Below, one piece after another: positions 26,680-38,582 of a stretch of 64,000 nucleotides of DNA. The notes beneath the pieces were generated by a model. The model searched no databases. It worked only from the letters and a program-made list of their open reading frames with translations, and had not been told where the DNA came from. This DNA is from Hybos culiciformis. Taxonomy: Eukaryota; Arthropoda; Insecta; Diptera; Hybotidae. The stretch lies in assembly GCA_964007475.1 (NCBI GenBank), contig OZ023273.1, positions 6,653,234 through 6,717,233 on the forward strand. The letters are read 5' to 3'. Position 1 is the stretch's first letter, and each line of letters starts with the position of its first letter. Both the position numbers and the translations under genes were made by a program.

Positions 26680-29600
26680 TAATATACACATTTATGTAAG
26701 GTTATGCTATAAGAAATTTTTTTTTTCCTCAATATAGCTTCCGATTAAATGTTTTCCGATATCACAACAAAATATAAATTGATAAAAACAGGAAATAAAA
26801 TCAACATTTTATGGAATAATTTTCAAAATAATTTAACATCGAATCGTATAAATCCATATTTATGTCAAGATTTATTTTATTGCTGGTGATACAAATTTAT
26901 TTTTTTTATGAAAAATAAAAAAAAACTCCAGAAAGAAGTTAAATTTTTATTAGAATCATGATAAATTTTACGTCAAATTGATTTTTCGAGTATATAACAA
27001 TCTAAAGGTCATTATAACTCTACTATATAATATATACTGTGAGATAAAATTGACAATGATACAAGAATTTTATATATAGGAAAAAATTAAATTTGTTGAT
27101 GAAAGTATATTGATTATATATAAAATACGTTTCATTTAAGTTCGGAAATAATTGTTAAATACTATATATTTTATGATATTTTCGATATTAAAAATTATTG
27201 TACAAATATTTTAAGATTATTGCTTCAATTGTATTATGACTTTGTTTAATGTAAATTTTCAAGTCATTGAACTGAACCTATTTCTTATAAGTCATTTGGC
27301 TGTAATATTTAAAAGTCCAAAACCAAAATGATACACATTAGATTTAGATATACATTATAATTATATAGAAGATCAATTTTTCTAAGAAAATGATACAATT
27401 TTATTTAAGACAAAAAAAAAAATAAAAACAAAATTTTTAAAATAAAAAAAAAAAAATTTAAGAACTCAAAAAAAAAAAAAAAACTGTGTAATCCTCACGA
27501 CTCAAAACACATCACGTTTTAGCGATGATAATGAAAATAGAATATATGTTTTATTCCTTGCTGAATAAGTTTGTTTATTATTATTTACATAACAAGTATT
27601 TTATGTTGAATGTAGTAAACACTAAACATGGAAGCATGAAAATTAATAGTAAAAACTTGATCATCATAGAAAATCTATAAAAAAAAAATTAACTGCAAAA
27701 AAATAGCAAAACAAAAATTAATTTTGTCAAGTATTATTTATTATACATATACCGTGTTTGCTAGATCTGTTGCAGAGTTCGTAATATCAAAATTAAACCG
27801 AAATATTAAAAATCCAGAATACTAATGCAGAACGGCAGTATTTTTAATAGTATACTATGTAGTATATAGTACAGCAAGCAGGTTCGGTATCTGATTTCAG
27901 ATTTCCGTTTCACTAAATATCGAAGAAATAATTTTTGTTTTTAAATATAAACATAACTTTTTAAAATAAAAATATTGTTTCTATAGAGAACTTTATTTTG
28001 ATTGAATAAGGGTTACAAAATGACTTTATGTTTGGTTTAAAATCTAAGCAATATTGAATTAAAAAATATACAATAATGTCTAATCTAATTTTCATTCAAA
28101 GAAAAATGTAGGAGAAAAACTGTATTTGCAACAAGTTCACTTTTTTTTTTTATTAATTTTTTTTTAACATATATTTATTTCCCATCAAAGCTATGATACA
28201 TATATGTATATATATTTTCTTTATATTTTATTCAAACTTTTATGTTGTCCAGAACTTTAGAAGTTAGATTTTTTCTTAATTTATTTTTATTTTGTTGTAT
28301 TTTTTTTATATTTTATATAAAAATGCAATTTTCTTTGGAATTCTATTAAACTTTTTCCCATTTTTCTTCTTTTAGAAGTTTTCGCTATATAAATATATAT
28401 TATATATACATAGTATATAATACAGAATGAATCAAAAAATACTTTAACAATTCTTTATACCCTCTAAATACAAATTTATTTGAAGGACTTTTAAGAAAAA
28501 GTTCAAATATATTAAACAAAAGTCTTTAAAGTTAATCTAACCACAAATATAACATTGCATACAGGGATCTCAATTTGGATTTTTTATTTTTGAAATTTTC
28601 AGTTTTTTACCACGGTTTTTTATTGTCATAGTTAGACATTATTTTAACGACATTCTGAACTTAAATTTAAATATTAAAGTATGCGTATCTGTTCAATAAA
28701 ATATAATAAGATTTTAGTGTATATAATATAGTATGGGATGGTAGTGTATTATATTTTGCGACCTTATTTATTAAATCTGAACGAATTTAACAATATTTTC
28801 AACTTTATTTGTACAAAATTTTTAATCTTTTGTATTTTAGAGTTCGATTGATTGAATTTATTCGTAGGAACATGATTTCGAAATATGTATAACATATTTA
28901 GAATATAGAAAAATTACATAAGAAGAAAAATGAATAAAAATTCTAAATTAATCCGTATAATGTAGAAAACTTATTGGTTGCCCTGAATGAAACTATATAA
29001 CAAATAAGTATAAATGTGTATATACTATTATTATTATTATTCTTTTTTTTTCACAAAAATAGTTTAACATGTTTTTTACAACTTTGTGTGAAATAAAAAT
29101 ATGTTTTCAACTCTCAAAGTACCGAAGTGTTGAAGATTTATAATGATTTTTAAAGTTCTTCTTCCTCTTGAACTCTAACTAATAAAAATTGCATTTTTAT
29201 AGGGTTTTGCTATATATGTATGTAGATCGCATACAATACATTACAATAAATAATATAATATGAAGAAATTTAAAATAGTTTGAATTGAACATTTTAATGG
29301 ATAAACTTTGACCATCACAGTCACATACATTGAAAAATGGAATTTTAATGTTGCATTTTCCTAAACAATTTAAAAAAAGGTATCTGTTTCTGTTTTTTTT
29401 GGAAAAATTTTATATTTTATTTTTTTTTATTTGTTTATTTATTTTGTTTTAGAAATTAAATTCAACTTATATGAAATTAATTCTTGAGACCAAAGAAAAT
29501 ATAATAATTACATTCAAAGTTATGATAAAACATATTTCACTAATTATCGGATTAAAAATATTATAGTTACATTTTTATGACTTATAACTTCTTATTTAAT

Positions 29601-31154
29601 TCGTTTTGATTGTTAGAAAAATTTACTTATACATAGTTTGTTGTATTAACGTTGATTTTTTACAAAATATGTTGTTCGATTGACATTATAATTCCGTTAT
29701 GAACCCAGACAACCAGTAAGTTCACCTTTTTTATTACAAATAAATATTTTATTATGTACAACTTTAACGCTTATTTTAATTATAGCTTAAGATCACATTA
29801 AGCTTTTCGATTAACTTCATATAAGGGCCATTCTGAACTAAACTACGTATACTTAAGATTGAGTTTGATTTATTTATTATAGTTCCCATTTTTTACATTC
29901 CACATATTTTAAATATCCCTTAAACAATTTCCGTAGTAATAATGTTTAGGACAAGCTCTAGATCAAATTCGATCTAATTAAATCATTTATATACAATTTT
30001 ATATATAAATACAAGAGTGTCCCTTATATTTGAATAATTTAACGAAAATTAAATAACTTTGTCATATACAATTAAAATATACTAATAAATTATAGTCAAT
30101 TTATTTCCATCATATTTTTAATTTCTTAAATATGAGATTTACATGAAAATAATAATGTCAATTTATTTATTTATTTATGTGTGTAAAATCTATAAATAAT
30201 TATATAAAAAAAAAACAAAATTTCAATTAAATTAACAAATTTTTCTATTCAAAATTGTTTTTAGCCATTAATTTTGTAGTTTATTGGTTGAAAAATTAAT
30301 TACAATTTTATATGTTTCTAATTTATTAGTTTGCTAATAATAATAAAGTGGTTTACTCTATTTTAAATTAAATAAATTGAATTTTAAATTTTGCTAAAAA
30401 AACCAACAAAAAAAAGAGCAAAAAAAAATTCAAAGCGAAAACAACAATAGCCACTGCAAATAAATCAAATTCAGTCAAATGTATAATAAGAACTTAAAAA
30501 TATTTTTGCAGCATAATTTTAATAAAACCATTAATTTTTCAAACTACAATTTTTGTATATACTTAGTTAAAACATAAATTTGCTAATTTATAAATTATAT
30601 AATAAATTTTTTTTGGCATAATAATTTTTCAACGACTTTTTACACTTAATTCTCTACAAATTTTTAATTAGGTTCAAAAGGCTGGTATATATATGCTTAA
30701 ATAGATTAATATTTTATACTATGCTGTATAGTTTTTGCTAAACCATATTATATTCATATATGTGTATAATGTATATATAAAAGTTTTGATATTATACTTG
30801 TACATTTTATTAAAAAAAAAAGAAGGAAATTCATTAAAATTATATTTCTTTTTTTTTCTAAAGTTGTATTTTGATTTTAAGGTTTACAATTCAATCAACA
30901 TTATTTCATCGCGTACATGATTCAGTTAAATTTTTAGTTTACGAACATTTGTTTTGGTTAATGTCAGTACAATATTAATAAATTTGTTTTTTATTTTCAG
31001 CTCTTTTCAAAGGTAATTTTTTTTGAAAATGTCAAAAATATTTAGTTTTTTATCTGAATAAACATTCTTTTTTAAGTATATATATACAATATTATTAAAA
31101 TATCAACGTTTGAACTCAAAAAGTTATATGAAAGCTCAGTTTTTTTTCGATCGT
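25950..31154. other. AT-rich desert
   Basis: Five kilobases with no credible gene. Contents include a TA dinucleotide repeat (26647-26677), long poly-A/poly-T runs (26425, 27471, 28140) and TTA/TTTA microsatellites (29028, 30163). Confidence 0.6.
26647..26677. repeat. (TA)n microsatellite
   Basis: About 15 uninterrupted TA units. Confidence 0.9.
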
Positions 31155-31164
31155 AAATATATTT

Positions 31165-32864
31165 ATTTATTTATTTATTTATAATATTCTTTGGGCTTAT
31201 CAACACATATAGGTTATTCAAGCCCCTTATCTTATTTTTTATTCAATTCACATTTTTTTTGAACCTAGATTCTAATTATTAATATTAAATACTTTCTTAC
31301 TTTAATTTTACAAAAATATTTTTAGTTTATTTAGATATATTTAAATAAATTGATTTTTTTTAAGAATTTTATAATATTTAACTCTGAACCGTGATCGTGT
31401 TTTTTCAATATACTTATATCAGAAATTTTGAATTTGTTCTTTTCTGCTGTATATAGTTTACAAAAGTTAAAAATATGTTCTATTGTTATTTTGGTGTTTG
31501 CCCTACAGGTACAAAGCGGAGGCGTCGTATTTGTCCGTTCGAAGAGGTAGCTATGTGTTAGGTGGCTATGTCCAATTTTAATTCTAGTGAGTACTATTGT
31601 CTCTTTTCTGGTTAGTTTTTTTTTATTTTTGTTAATTTTCACTAGTTCCTGTATCGTCCTTAGTTTGTTATTTGTTGTGTTTGTCCAGTCTTTTTGGTAT
31701 TCTTCCCATATTATTTGGTTAATATTTTCTTTAGTGTCTTTATAATATAGTTTTGTATCTTTTTCGGTCGGTTCTCTTATTGCTTCCTTGGCTAACTTGT
31801 CAGCTAACTCGTTGCCTAGTATTTGGCAGTGACCAGGGACCCACGAGAAGGATATGTCGTTTTCGGACAGTATCAGGAGATTGATTTTCTATGCAATCGG
31901 GTGGGTGGGACAGAGACAGAGTAGGGATTGCAGCGCACTTAAAGAGTCTGAGCATATTACAAATTTTTTTAATGCAAACATAGAATTAAGTTGTTCAATA
32001 ATTTTCATTATGGCATACATTTCAGCTGTGAAAATATTTGTATTTTTAGGTAGGTGGAATTTGGATTTGATTTAGATAAGTAAACGCGCAGCCTGTTTCG
32101 CCCTCAATTTTTGATCCATCTGTATATACTGGAATGAAATCCTTAAATTTTTCTTTTAGTGTTTCCAGGTGGAGCTGTTGAAATTCTACCTCATTTTTCT
32201 CATTTTTCTTTTTACTGCTAAGAGATAGGTCGATACATTTAGGTTTTAATACCCAATAAGGGAGTTTTTGCTGTTTTTGGGTTTCTAGGGACTCCTCCAA
32301 CAGATTAGCTTCCTCTAATATTTTTTTAAAGCGAATAAAACAGGGTTGGTAATTTTCTTTTCTATTTTTCAGTTTATTAATCTTCGGGTTTTGTATAGAG
32401 CTTGTAAGGGGGTGGTTCTCAAATGAGTAGACTTTGATGGCGTAATTCAATATTTGTTTTTTCCTTCTTAGTGAAAGAGGGAGCTCACCGGCCTCTACTA
32501 TTAGACTTTTTGAAGGGCTAGTGCGAAAAGCACCTGTGGCTATTCTTATTCCCGTGTGTAGTATAGTATCTAGCGATTTTAATAAAGTTTTCGCTGCCGA
32601 GTCGTAAAAAAAACTTGAATAGTCTAGTATCGGTAAGATTACGAGGTTGAGCAACCTTAGTAATAGTTCCCGGTCTGATCCAAAATTACTGTTGGACTGA
32701 TTTTTTTGCTGAAAATTCATGCATTATTTCAGATTCAAAATATGCAAGATTATCTGAGGTGGATCTACCTTTTCTAAAACCAGCTTGATATACATTTATC
32801 AAGGATTTGCTCTCTATTACCCACATTAATCTTTTTGATACAACAGCAGTTTGTTAAAGAAAGA
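31165..32864 (-). mobile_element. Non-LTR (LINE) retrotransposon, 5'-truncated and internally deleted
   Basis: On the minus strand, in order: a reverse-transcriptase fragment with QAGFRKGRSTSDNL (about 32730-32800), the thumb region, an RNase H domain (YTDGSK, TAEMYA, CSDS, then SWVPGHCQILGNELAD) and a C-terminal Cys/His cluster (CTCRAN...EHIFNFC). The 3' end is a TAAA-type tail (31165-31180). The 10-mer AAATATATTT on both sides (31155-31164, 32865-32874) may be the target duplication. RNase H after RT points to the I/Loa/R1-type groups. It is dead: the 5' half is missing, the catalytic RT palm is deleted, and there are frameshifts and a stop. Confidence 0.9.
31331..32850 (-). pseudogene. ORF2 remnant (reverse transcriptase / RNase H / Cys-His tail)
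   Basis: This is the decayed polyprotein of the LINE. Palm motif 2 (GFRKGRSTSDNL) is followed after about 15 residues by a frame change near 32710 and directly by thumb sequence (LLRLLNLVILPILDYSSFF). The segment that should carry the AFD and YADD catalytic aspartates is absent. A second frameshift near 32050 separates YTDGSKIEGETGCAF from IFTAEMYAIM. An in-frame TAG at 31889-31891 precedes SENDISFSWVPGH. From there a single frame stays open to the stop at 31331. A further frame change near 32845 separates an SLTNC motif. RNase H itself retains its acidic residues (YTDGS, AEM, SDS) and would be readable but for these breaks. It makes no functional protein. Confidence 0.9.
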
Positions 32865-32874
32865 AAATATATTT

Positions 32875-34202
32875 TAAATGTTAAATTTATATGCATTTAT
32901 ATACATGTAATCTTGTTTCGTATTTTTCGACATTTATTTCTCTTCTTTACGATAAAAAGTTGCTAGTAGTCAAGTAAAGTATTTCGGTATAATTCATATT
33001 CGATATTCAGAGCGTATACACAAAACATAGATATACTTATAATATGTGGATGCCAAAACAATTTTAAAATCCTATATATTATACAAAATATGAAAAAAAA
33101 AAAATATATATGTGAGACGAAAACATAAATTATTCTTGTAGCAGTTAATAAAGAGTAAATACAATTAAATTATTTAATATATTTATAGTTTTACACTGTT
33201 GATATTGATTAAAATAAAATTGTAGAATGTATAGAACTTGAACGTTAAAACAAAAAAAGTTTATAATTCATTATTTAATTAGATTTTCTCACATTTTATT
33301 CAGTTTGTGTAAAAACAGCTAAATATTTAAAAAGCAATATATTCATGATATATACATATATATTACAAAAACATACTAAAAAATAAACAAAAAAAAAAAA
33401 AAACTAAAATGTTGTTTATTTATTTTTTATTTTTTAAAGAACAAAAGTATTAAAAATGTTTCTTGAACTTCTGTTGCATAAAATGTTGGTTTTTAACAAT
33501 TTTTTTTTTTTTTGTGATTTTTGTTTTGTTTTGTATTTGAAATTCCAAAAGGATATGGCGATGCAATCAGGATAAAATAATAATAATAATAATAATAGTA
33601 ATAATAAAATAGGGAAATATGTATGAAAGTTTTGTTCTCGAGTTGTGGTTTGAATTTTTCGTTTTCTATTTTGTTTTTTTTTTTTTTTTGTTTTTGTTGT
33701 GGGGAAAATCAAAATTAAAATGCTAAACAGAGTGGAAAAAGTGCGATATCATTTTCAATTATTTTTTGTGTGAGAAAATTGTTATTTGTTGTTTAAAAAA
33801 ATGTACTTTTTTATTTTAAGTTTTTCTTACTTAGTAGTATTATTATTATTTATTATTATTGTTAGAGTGATTTTTGTTTTTATGTGAGTCTAGAGGTGTG
33901 TACACACCCATAATAGTAATCAAAAATTTAAAATTTTTTGTCGAATTTTATTTTAATTTTTCTTGGTAAATAATTTTCAACAATATTTGGACGCATCGAG
34001 GAAATAAAATTTGCTGAAGAAACAGAAAGAGTCAGACAATTTTTATAAGAAAGTGTCATATGTCTTTAAATTTTTTTAATTTAAATTTGGAGAAAAATCC
34101 AATTTTTGAAAAACTTGGAAGAAAAGAAAAACACACGAAGCAGTCATAGGAACTGCCGAAAGAAGTTAATACTTAAAAGCCTTAAACTATGAAATAACAG
34201 TG
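32875..34202. other. AT-rich spacer with AAT microsatellite
   Basis: No gene is seen. An (AAT)n repeat lies at about 33576-33608 and TTA repeats near 33837-33860. About 34125-34160 matches 38965-38990 (CACACGAAGCA, TCATAGGAAC), showing a dispersed repeat that occurs twice in the window. Confidence 0.6.
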
Positions 34203-34210
34203 GCTATGGC

Positions 34211-34689
34211 TAGGGTTGCCAGATGAAATCTTAAAGATTACCGGACAAAATTTTGAAATAATAAAACAAATTCTAGACAATTGCATTAAAAAAATTGAAA
34301 TTTCAATATTTTCAAATTTGTGCTTTTAAGAGATGGTAAAATTTAAAAAATTATTATAAAAAATTGCATGATCTTTTTTCTTAAATAATTTCCCCTAAAT
34401 TTTGTATGGAATTTTGTAATGGAAAGGGAAGCTTTGCATAACGGATTGTTCAAGTGATTTGAATCGTACTCTACCATTTTGACCGTTTACTCAAAACACT
34501 TGAGCGACAAAAAAAATACCAAAAGGCAGAAATATAAAAAACATCTAATCAACCTAATTTTTCGCAAAATAATAAGCATCGGGTGGAATACCGGACAAAT
34601 GTATGTCCGGTCCTTCCCATTTTTTCCCACCGGACAAGTAGTTGAATTAACGGACTGTCCGGTTCAATACCGGACACCTGGCAACCCTA
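34211..34689. mobile_element. hAT-type non-autonomous element, 479 bp, perfect 8-bp TSD
   Basis: The 12-bp ends TAGGGTTGCCAG are perfectly inverted and flanked by the identical octamer GCTATGGC (34203-34210, 34690-34697). An 8-bp duplication and a YARNG terminus define hAT. The motif CCGGACA occurs about six times, in both orientations, near the ends (about 34243, 34592-34613, 34631, 34657, 34672), as expected for subterminal transposase-binding sites. No transposase frame is present. A long plus-strand frame (34479-35018) crossing its right end is accidental. Confidence 0.9.
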
Positions 34690-34707
34690 GCTATGGCTAC
34701 AAAAAAT

Positions 34708-35045
34708 GGTACTGCAAAAATACTGCAGTATTTTCTCACAATATACTGTTACTTCAAAAAAATTTAAGTACCAGTATACTGGTACTGCAAAAATATTGCA
34801 GTATTTTCTCACAGTATACTGGTATACTTCAAAAAAATTTAAGTACCAGTATACTATACTATACTGGTACTGAAATTTTTTTGCAGTATCAGTACAATGT
34901 AGAAAAATATTGCAATATTTTTGCAGTACCAGTATACTGGTACTTAAATTTTTTTGCAGTGCCAGTATATTGTGAGAAAATACTGCAGTATTTTTCCAGT
35001 ACCAGTATACTGGTATAACTGTATATTGTATTCAGTACAAAAATA
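34708..35045. repeat. Palindromic TACTG/CAGTA cluster
   Basis: More than twenty TACTG or CAGTA pentamers occur in both orientations. They form nested palindromes such as CAGTATACTGGTACTG and TACTGCAGTATTTTC, separated by AAATTTTTTTGCAG or its inverse. The block begins 10 bp after the hAT duplication. It could fold into several alternative hairpins. It is open in one plus frame only because the repeat lacks stops. Confidence 0.8.
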
Positions 35046-36064
35046 CTTAAATTTAGTCAGCTCTGATGAAGAATATATATTTCATAATAAAATGTGTAAT
35101 TAATTTGTAAAATCCTTTTCAATAGCTTTTGCAATGATGAGAATCTTATTTTCATTAACAAATTTAATATAACTGAAGAAATGTAGTTCAAAGAAATAAA
35201 TATATATACAGTTTTCGACAAATTCCAATAATAATATATTATACTGACATTTTTATTTTTAATTTAAATTTATTATTATAAACACCAAAATTAAATGTTA
35301 TTAACAAAAAAAAATTGATGGACAGTTATATAATTCAAGTATTAGTATATTATGTACTAATCATTTATAATGTTTTTTCATAAATTTGTTTAAAGTGTGT
35401 GAAAATCTCAGTTCATGCATCCATTGATAAGACCATATATCTGGTTGATAATATAAGATGGATGTCCACGTTCCCAATTTTTGTTCGCCTGATGAGCATT
35501 TTACGAATGGTTGTTGTTGTATTTTTTTTAATATATTGTGCTCAGCACTCTGGTACTTTAATGAGTTTTCTATTCTTGATATACAGGCATTTTGTGGTAG
35601 TTGTTTTTATATCTAATTGGGTACTTCTAGTAATTGGATTAATTGCCACCCAAAGAATTTTGTCTGTTTTATGAACAAAACCAACCAACCAACAATGGAT
35701 GTGTATAAAAAATAAAATATAAATTCTGTGTACATGTTGTAACCGAAAAACTCTTTTTCGATTTTTAAAAAAACTAGTTTGTTGAACGTATAAACTAATT
35801 TTTTGATTTTGTTAATAATCAGTCAAACAGGGTAAAGGTTAATTAACAGGTCTTGATAATCTTGTTAGGCTTGGTGCAGATACACAACACATCCACAAGT
35901 TAGATTTGATCTACATAATAAGCACGGATTATACAGAAATTATATCTGCGTCAACTATCTGTTTTTCAGTGCATATGCCATCAATTATTCAATTAAAAAA
36001 AATACATTTATATACGTTACATTCATATAATATTATCTACATTATTTAAATTAATTTTTCAATG
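35046..36064. other. Spacer with one hydrophobic open frame
   Basis: A plus-strand frame without ATG start (35399-35674, 91 codons) reads as a Val/Leu/Ile-rich double membrane segment containing RMVVVVFFLIYC. Much of it reflects GTT repeats. I do not recognise it, find no matching splice sites, and treat it as unsupported. The rest is AT-rich. Confidence 0.4.
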
Positions 36065-37331
36065 TTATTCCTGTTGTTGCATATTTTTTTCAAATACAAG
36101 ATTAAGTTGAAAAAATGTTAAAGTATTACAAATAATTGAAGCACTGAAACTTAAAATCAATTTTTTGTTGATTTCAAACAAACCAAATATCTTTGAATCA
36201 CATCGTACTATTTTAAACTGACGTAACAATTTTTCGAACTAAAAATACAAAAAATATAAAATGTTAATTAAAATAAACATATTTAAGATTTAATTTAAAT
36301 AAACATGTTTAAGATATTATTTACATATAAACTAAATGTACCTCTTTGTCAAAAGACTCATTCTCATAAATCTTCCAGGCGTGCAAGTTTATTGAAGATT
36401 TCAAAAGTTTATATCTCGATATTGGGAAATAAAAAGAATATAAAATCAACAATAATTCACTATAAATTATAAATAGCAAGTTCAAAGTTTCAAACTTTGA
36501 AATCATGTAAAAAAGATATTGAAATTCTTTATATAGATTCATTAGATTTTCAAAAACTAAACTTATAATTATGAACTGGTAAATTAATTTAAATTTATTA
36601 AATATTTTACTGGAATTTTTGGCTAAAATCATTATTTTTTTAAGGTTTCTAATGCTATTTCTATTTTCCCAATCCAAATTTTCCCATTTAGAAATAAATA
36701 GCTTATCAAAATTATAAGAAATTCTTTTAATTGCATGTCCAATAAATAAAAATATACAAAAAGATGGCAATGCGGAAATTAAGTTTATGAATTTGCTTAG
36801 AACAATAAAAACATCATTCAAAACATCATCCACTTTTATTCTTGAGTATAAATTATTTGTTTCTCCAGCCAAATTATTAATTTTAATAATTAAAAATAAA
36901 AATTTTAGAAGAATTAACACAAACATTTCACTGTCAAATGGAGGTTGGCAATTAACTAACATTTTAGAAAATTTAAAAATTTGTTTAAATAACATGGTGA
37001 GTTTGGTATCAATTACAAATGAATTGATTAAAATTAATAACAAAATTAAAATATGTGTCACACCCTCAAGATGTGCAATTCCTAATAAAATTCGAGTTGT
37101 GAAGTAAATTAATTGAAATTGCGAAATTAAATGAGAGTAAAATGGGATTAAAATAAATAAAAACATTGCAAGATGGACACATTTAATTAAATTGATTGTT
37201 GTTTTTTTATATGGAATTATTTTAAATTCTTTGAGTTGAAACGTGAACTTAATGAATCCAAAATATTTCGAAAAAACATAAAAAATCCAAATTATAATAA
37301 AATAAAAATATTCCAAAATATAAGCCATCAA
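36065..37331 (-). CDS. Gustatory receptor-like protein (Gr, 7tm_7 family), two exons
   Basis: Seven-helix insect chemoreceptor, a ligand-gated cation channel of the gustatory-neuron dendrite membrane. Exon 1 runs from the first ATG (37331; a second ATG follows) to 36342 (donor after GAG, GTACAT) or 36333 (GTTTAT). Exon 2 is 36238-36065, after a TTTTTAG acceptor. Both donors are phase 0 and keep the frame, giving about 387-390 residues, normal for the family. Exon 1 has about six hydrophobic segments (near residues 5-28, 45-68, 88-110, 138-155, 248-268, 283-305) and a Gr-like basic loop before the last. Exon 2 carries KIFGLFEINKKLILSF then CNTLTFFQLN, the position of the family's G-F-x-I-(N/D) and TYxxxxxQF signatures; TY is replaced by NT. 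Single-copy here with no neighbouring receptor genes. The ligand cannot be inferred. A plus-strand frame inside it is a shadow. Confidence 0.85.
36239..36341 (-). other. Short phase-0 intron of the gustatory receptor
   Basis: About 94-103 bp, AT-rich, GT donor at 36341 or 36332, and an acceptor after a T-rich tract ending TTTTTAG at 36239. Its place, just before the last transmembrane helix, and its phase match the conserved final intron of many insect Gr genes. Confidence 0.7.
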
Positions 37332-37562
37332 TTATATAAGGCTGTTAAATTGTCAATCGATATTTATAGCGAACATAACAAATAGAATTATTTCACAAAA
37401 CTGAAATTAATTTCTAAAATAATAAATTTAATTTAATTAAATTGTTCCAATTAATTAACTTTTATTTTATTCCCTAATTTCTTTATTTCATACATATGTT
37501 ATTGTATGTATTGTAAGCTTATTGAGGAAATTTAGGTGTATTTTGAAATTATTCTTTTATTT

Positions 37563-37620
37563 CAGGCATCTCCAAATCACGACTCGTGGGCTGAATCCGG
37601 ACTGTGCCGTGAAAGGGCAT
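37563..37620 (+). mobile_element. hAT-type terminal remnant
   Basis: The start CAGGCATCTCCAAATCACGA, followed by CTCGTGGGCTGAATCCGG, has the layout of hAT 5' ends of the CAGGGGTCTCCAAACT / GTGGGC / ATCCGG type. No partner inverted end or 8-bp duplication is visible nearby, so it is a solo fragment. Confidence 0.45.
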
Positions 37621-37742
37621 ACGTGATTCAAATATTAAATGTATATACAAATATATTTTAATGTGTACATTAAAGAGCTTTTCAGATTGAAAATTAATTA
37701 TTTTAATTGAAAATATGTATATATATAGTTATTAATATTATA

Positions 37743-37917
37743 CAGTGAAACCTGCCTAAGACGGAAACTGTATAAGACGGAAACCTGTATAAAACGGAAC
37801 TTCTTTTTTTTTGATTTTTGAATTTTCCTTTCAAATCAACCCGTGTAAGACGGAAAACTGTCTAAGACGGAACTATTTTCCGGTCCGTTGCGGTTCCGTC
37901 TTAGGCAGGTTTCACTG
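37743..37917. mobile_element. pogo/mariner-like MITE, 175 bp, TA target
   Basis: Perfect 24-bp inverted ends start CAGTGAAACCTGCCTAAGAC and the element is flanked by TA on both sides (37741-37742, 37918-37919). The motif AAGACGGAA or a close variant (one reads AAAACGGAA) recurs about six times, as if the terminal motif had multiplied inward. TA duplication and a CAGT start fit the pogo/Tigger branch of Tc1/mariner. There is no coding capacity. Confidence 0.8.
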
Positions 37918-37919
37918 TA

Positions 37920-38582
37920 TATTATTTTTAAATCTTTTCTTTTTTTGAAGCTCGTTATTTGAGCTGTAATTTAGCTCAATGTCTGTTGTGTTGAGCTACT
38001 AGACTTATTTATTATTTTTTGACTTTGTTAAAATGACTGACACTCTCACAGCATTGTAATAAGATATTATACTAAAAGTTAAATGACCTTATCTTATTCT
38101 ACTTTTGCTAGAGTTTTTTTTGTTGTTCAGTCATTGTTTATGCCCCAGGCTTAAAAACACTTGTAAACAAATATCGACGTGTTCAATGAGAATGTAATAA
38201 CAACTAATCCCTTTATATCATACATTTTTTTCCTTGTAACACTTTCAATTGGGATTGTCGTGTAAATCATTTATGTTAATGTAATTACTAAATATAAAAA
38301 ATTGTGCTATTAGGATGTACAAAATAATTTATATTATGCAGCCGCAGCCAAGTTGAATTAGGTGAATTAAGTGAAAAGCTTCAACCTAACTGTCAAAAAA
38401 CTGTAAAAATTCAAATTTTAAGTGAAAAACTTCAAATTAACATTTTAATATTTCTTCGCATTTTTGAATGAAAATGATTTCTTCTGATCAACTTTTCTTT
38501 TTTTTTTATGAAATTACATCATCACTTTTTTATCTTATTTATAATAGCCTCATAGTTTTATGCTATCTGTGTTGAGAATTAA
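37920..38582. other. AT-rich spacer
   Basis: No gene or clear repeat is visible. Confidence 0.5.

Noticed and set aside
27760..27900. ATACCG...GCT words in inverted orientation
   Set aside because: The match is too short and gapped to support an element.
31854..32075. 73-codon plus-strand frame
   Set aside because: Antisense to the RNase H part of the LINE remnant.
34479..35018. 179-codon plus-strand frame
   Set aside because: It starts inside the hAT element and runs through the TACTG/CAGTA palindromes, whose repeat unit happens to lack stops.
35399..35674. Hydrophobic 91-codon frame as a second chemoreceptor
   Set aside because: No ATG, GTT-repeat driven composition, no family motif and no partner exon.
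36787..37107. 106-codon plus-strand frame
   Set aside because: Antisense shadow of gustatory receptor exon 1.
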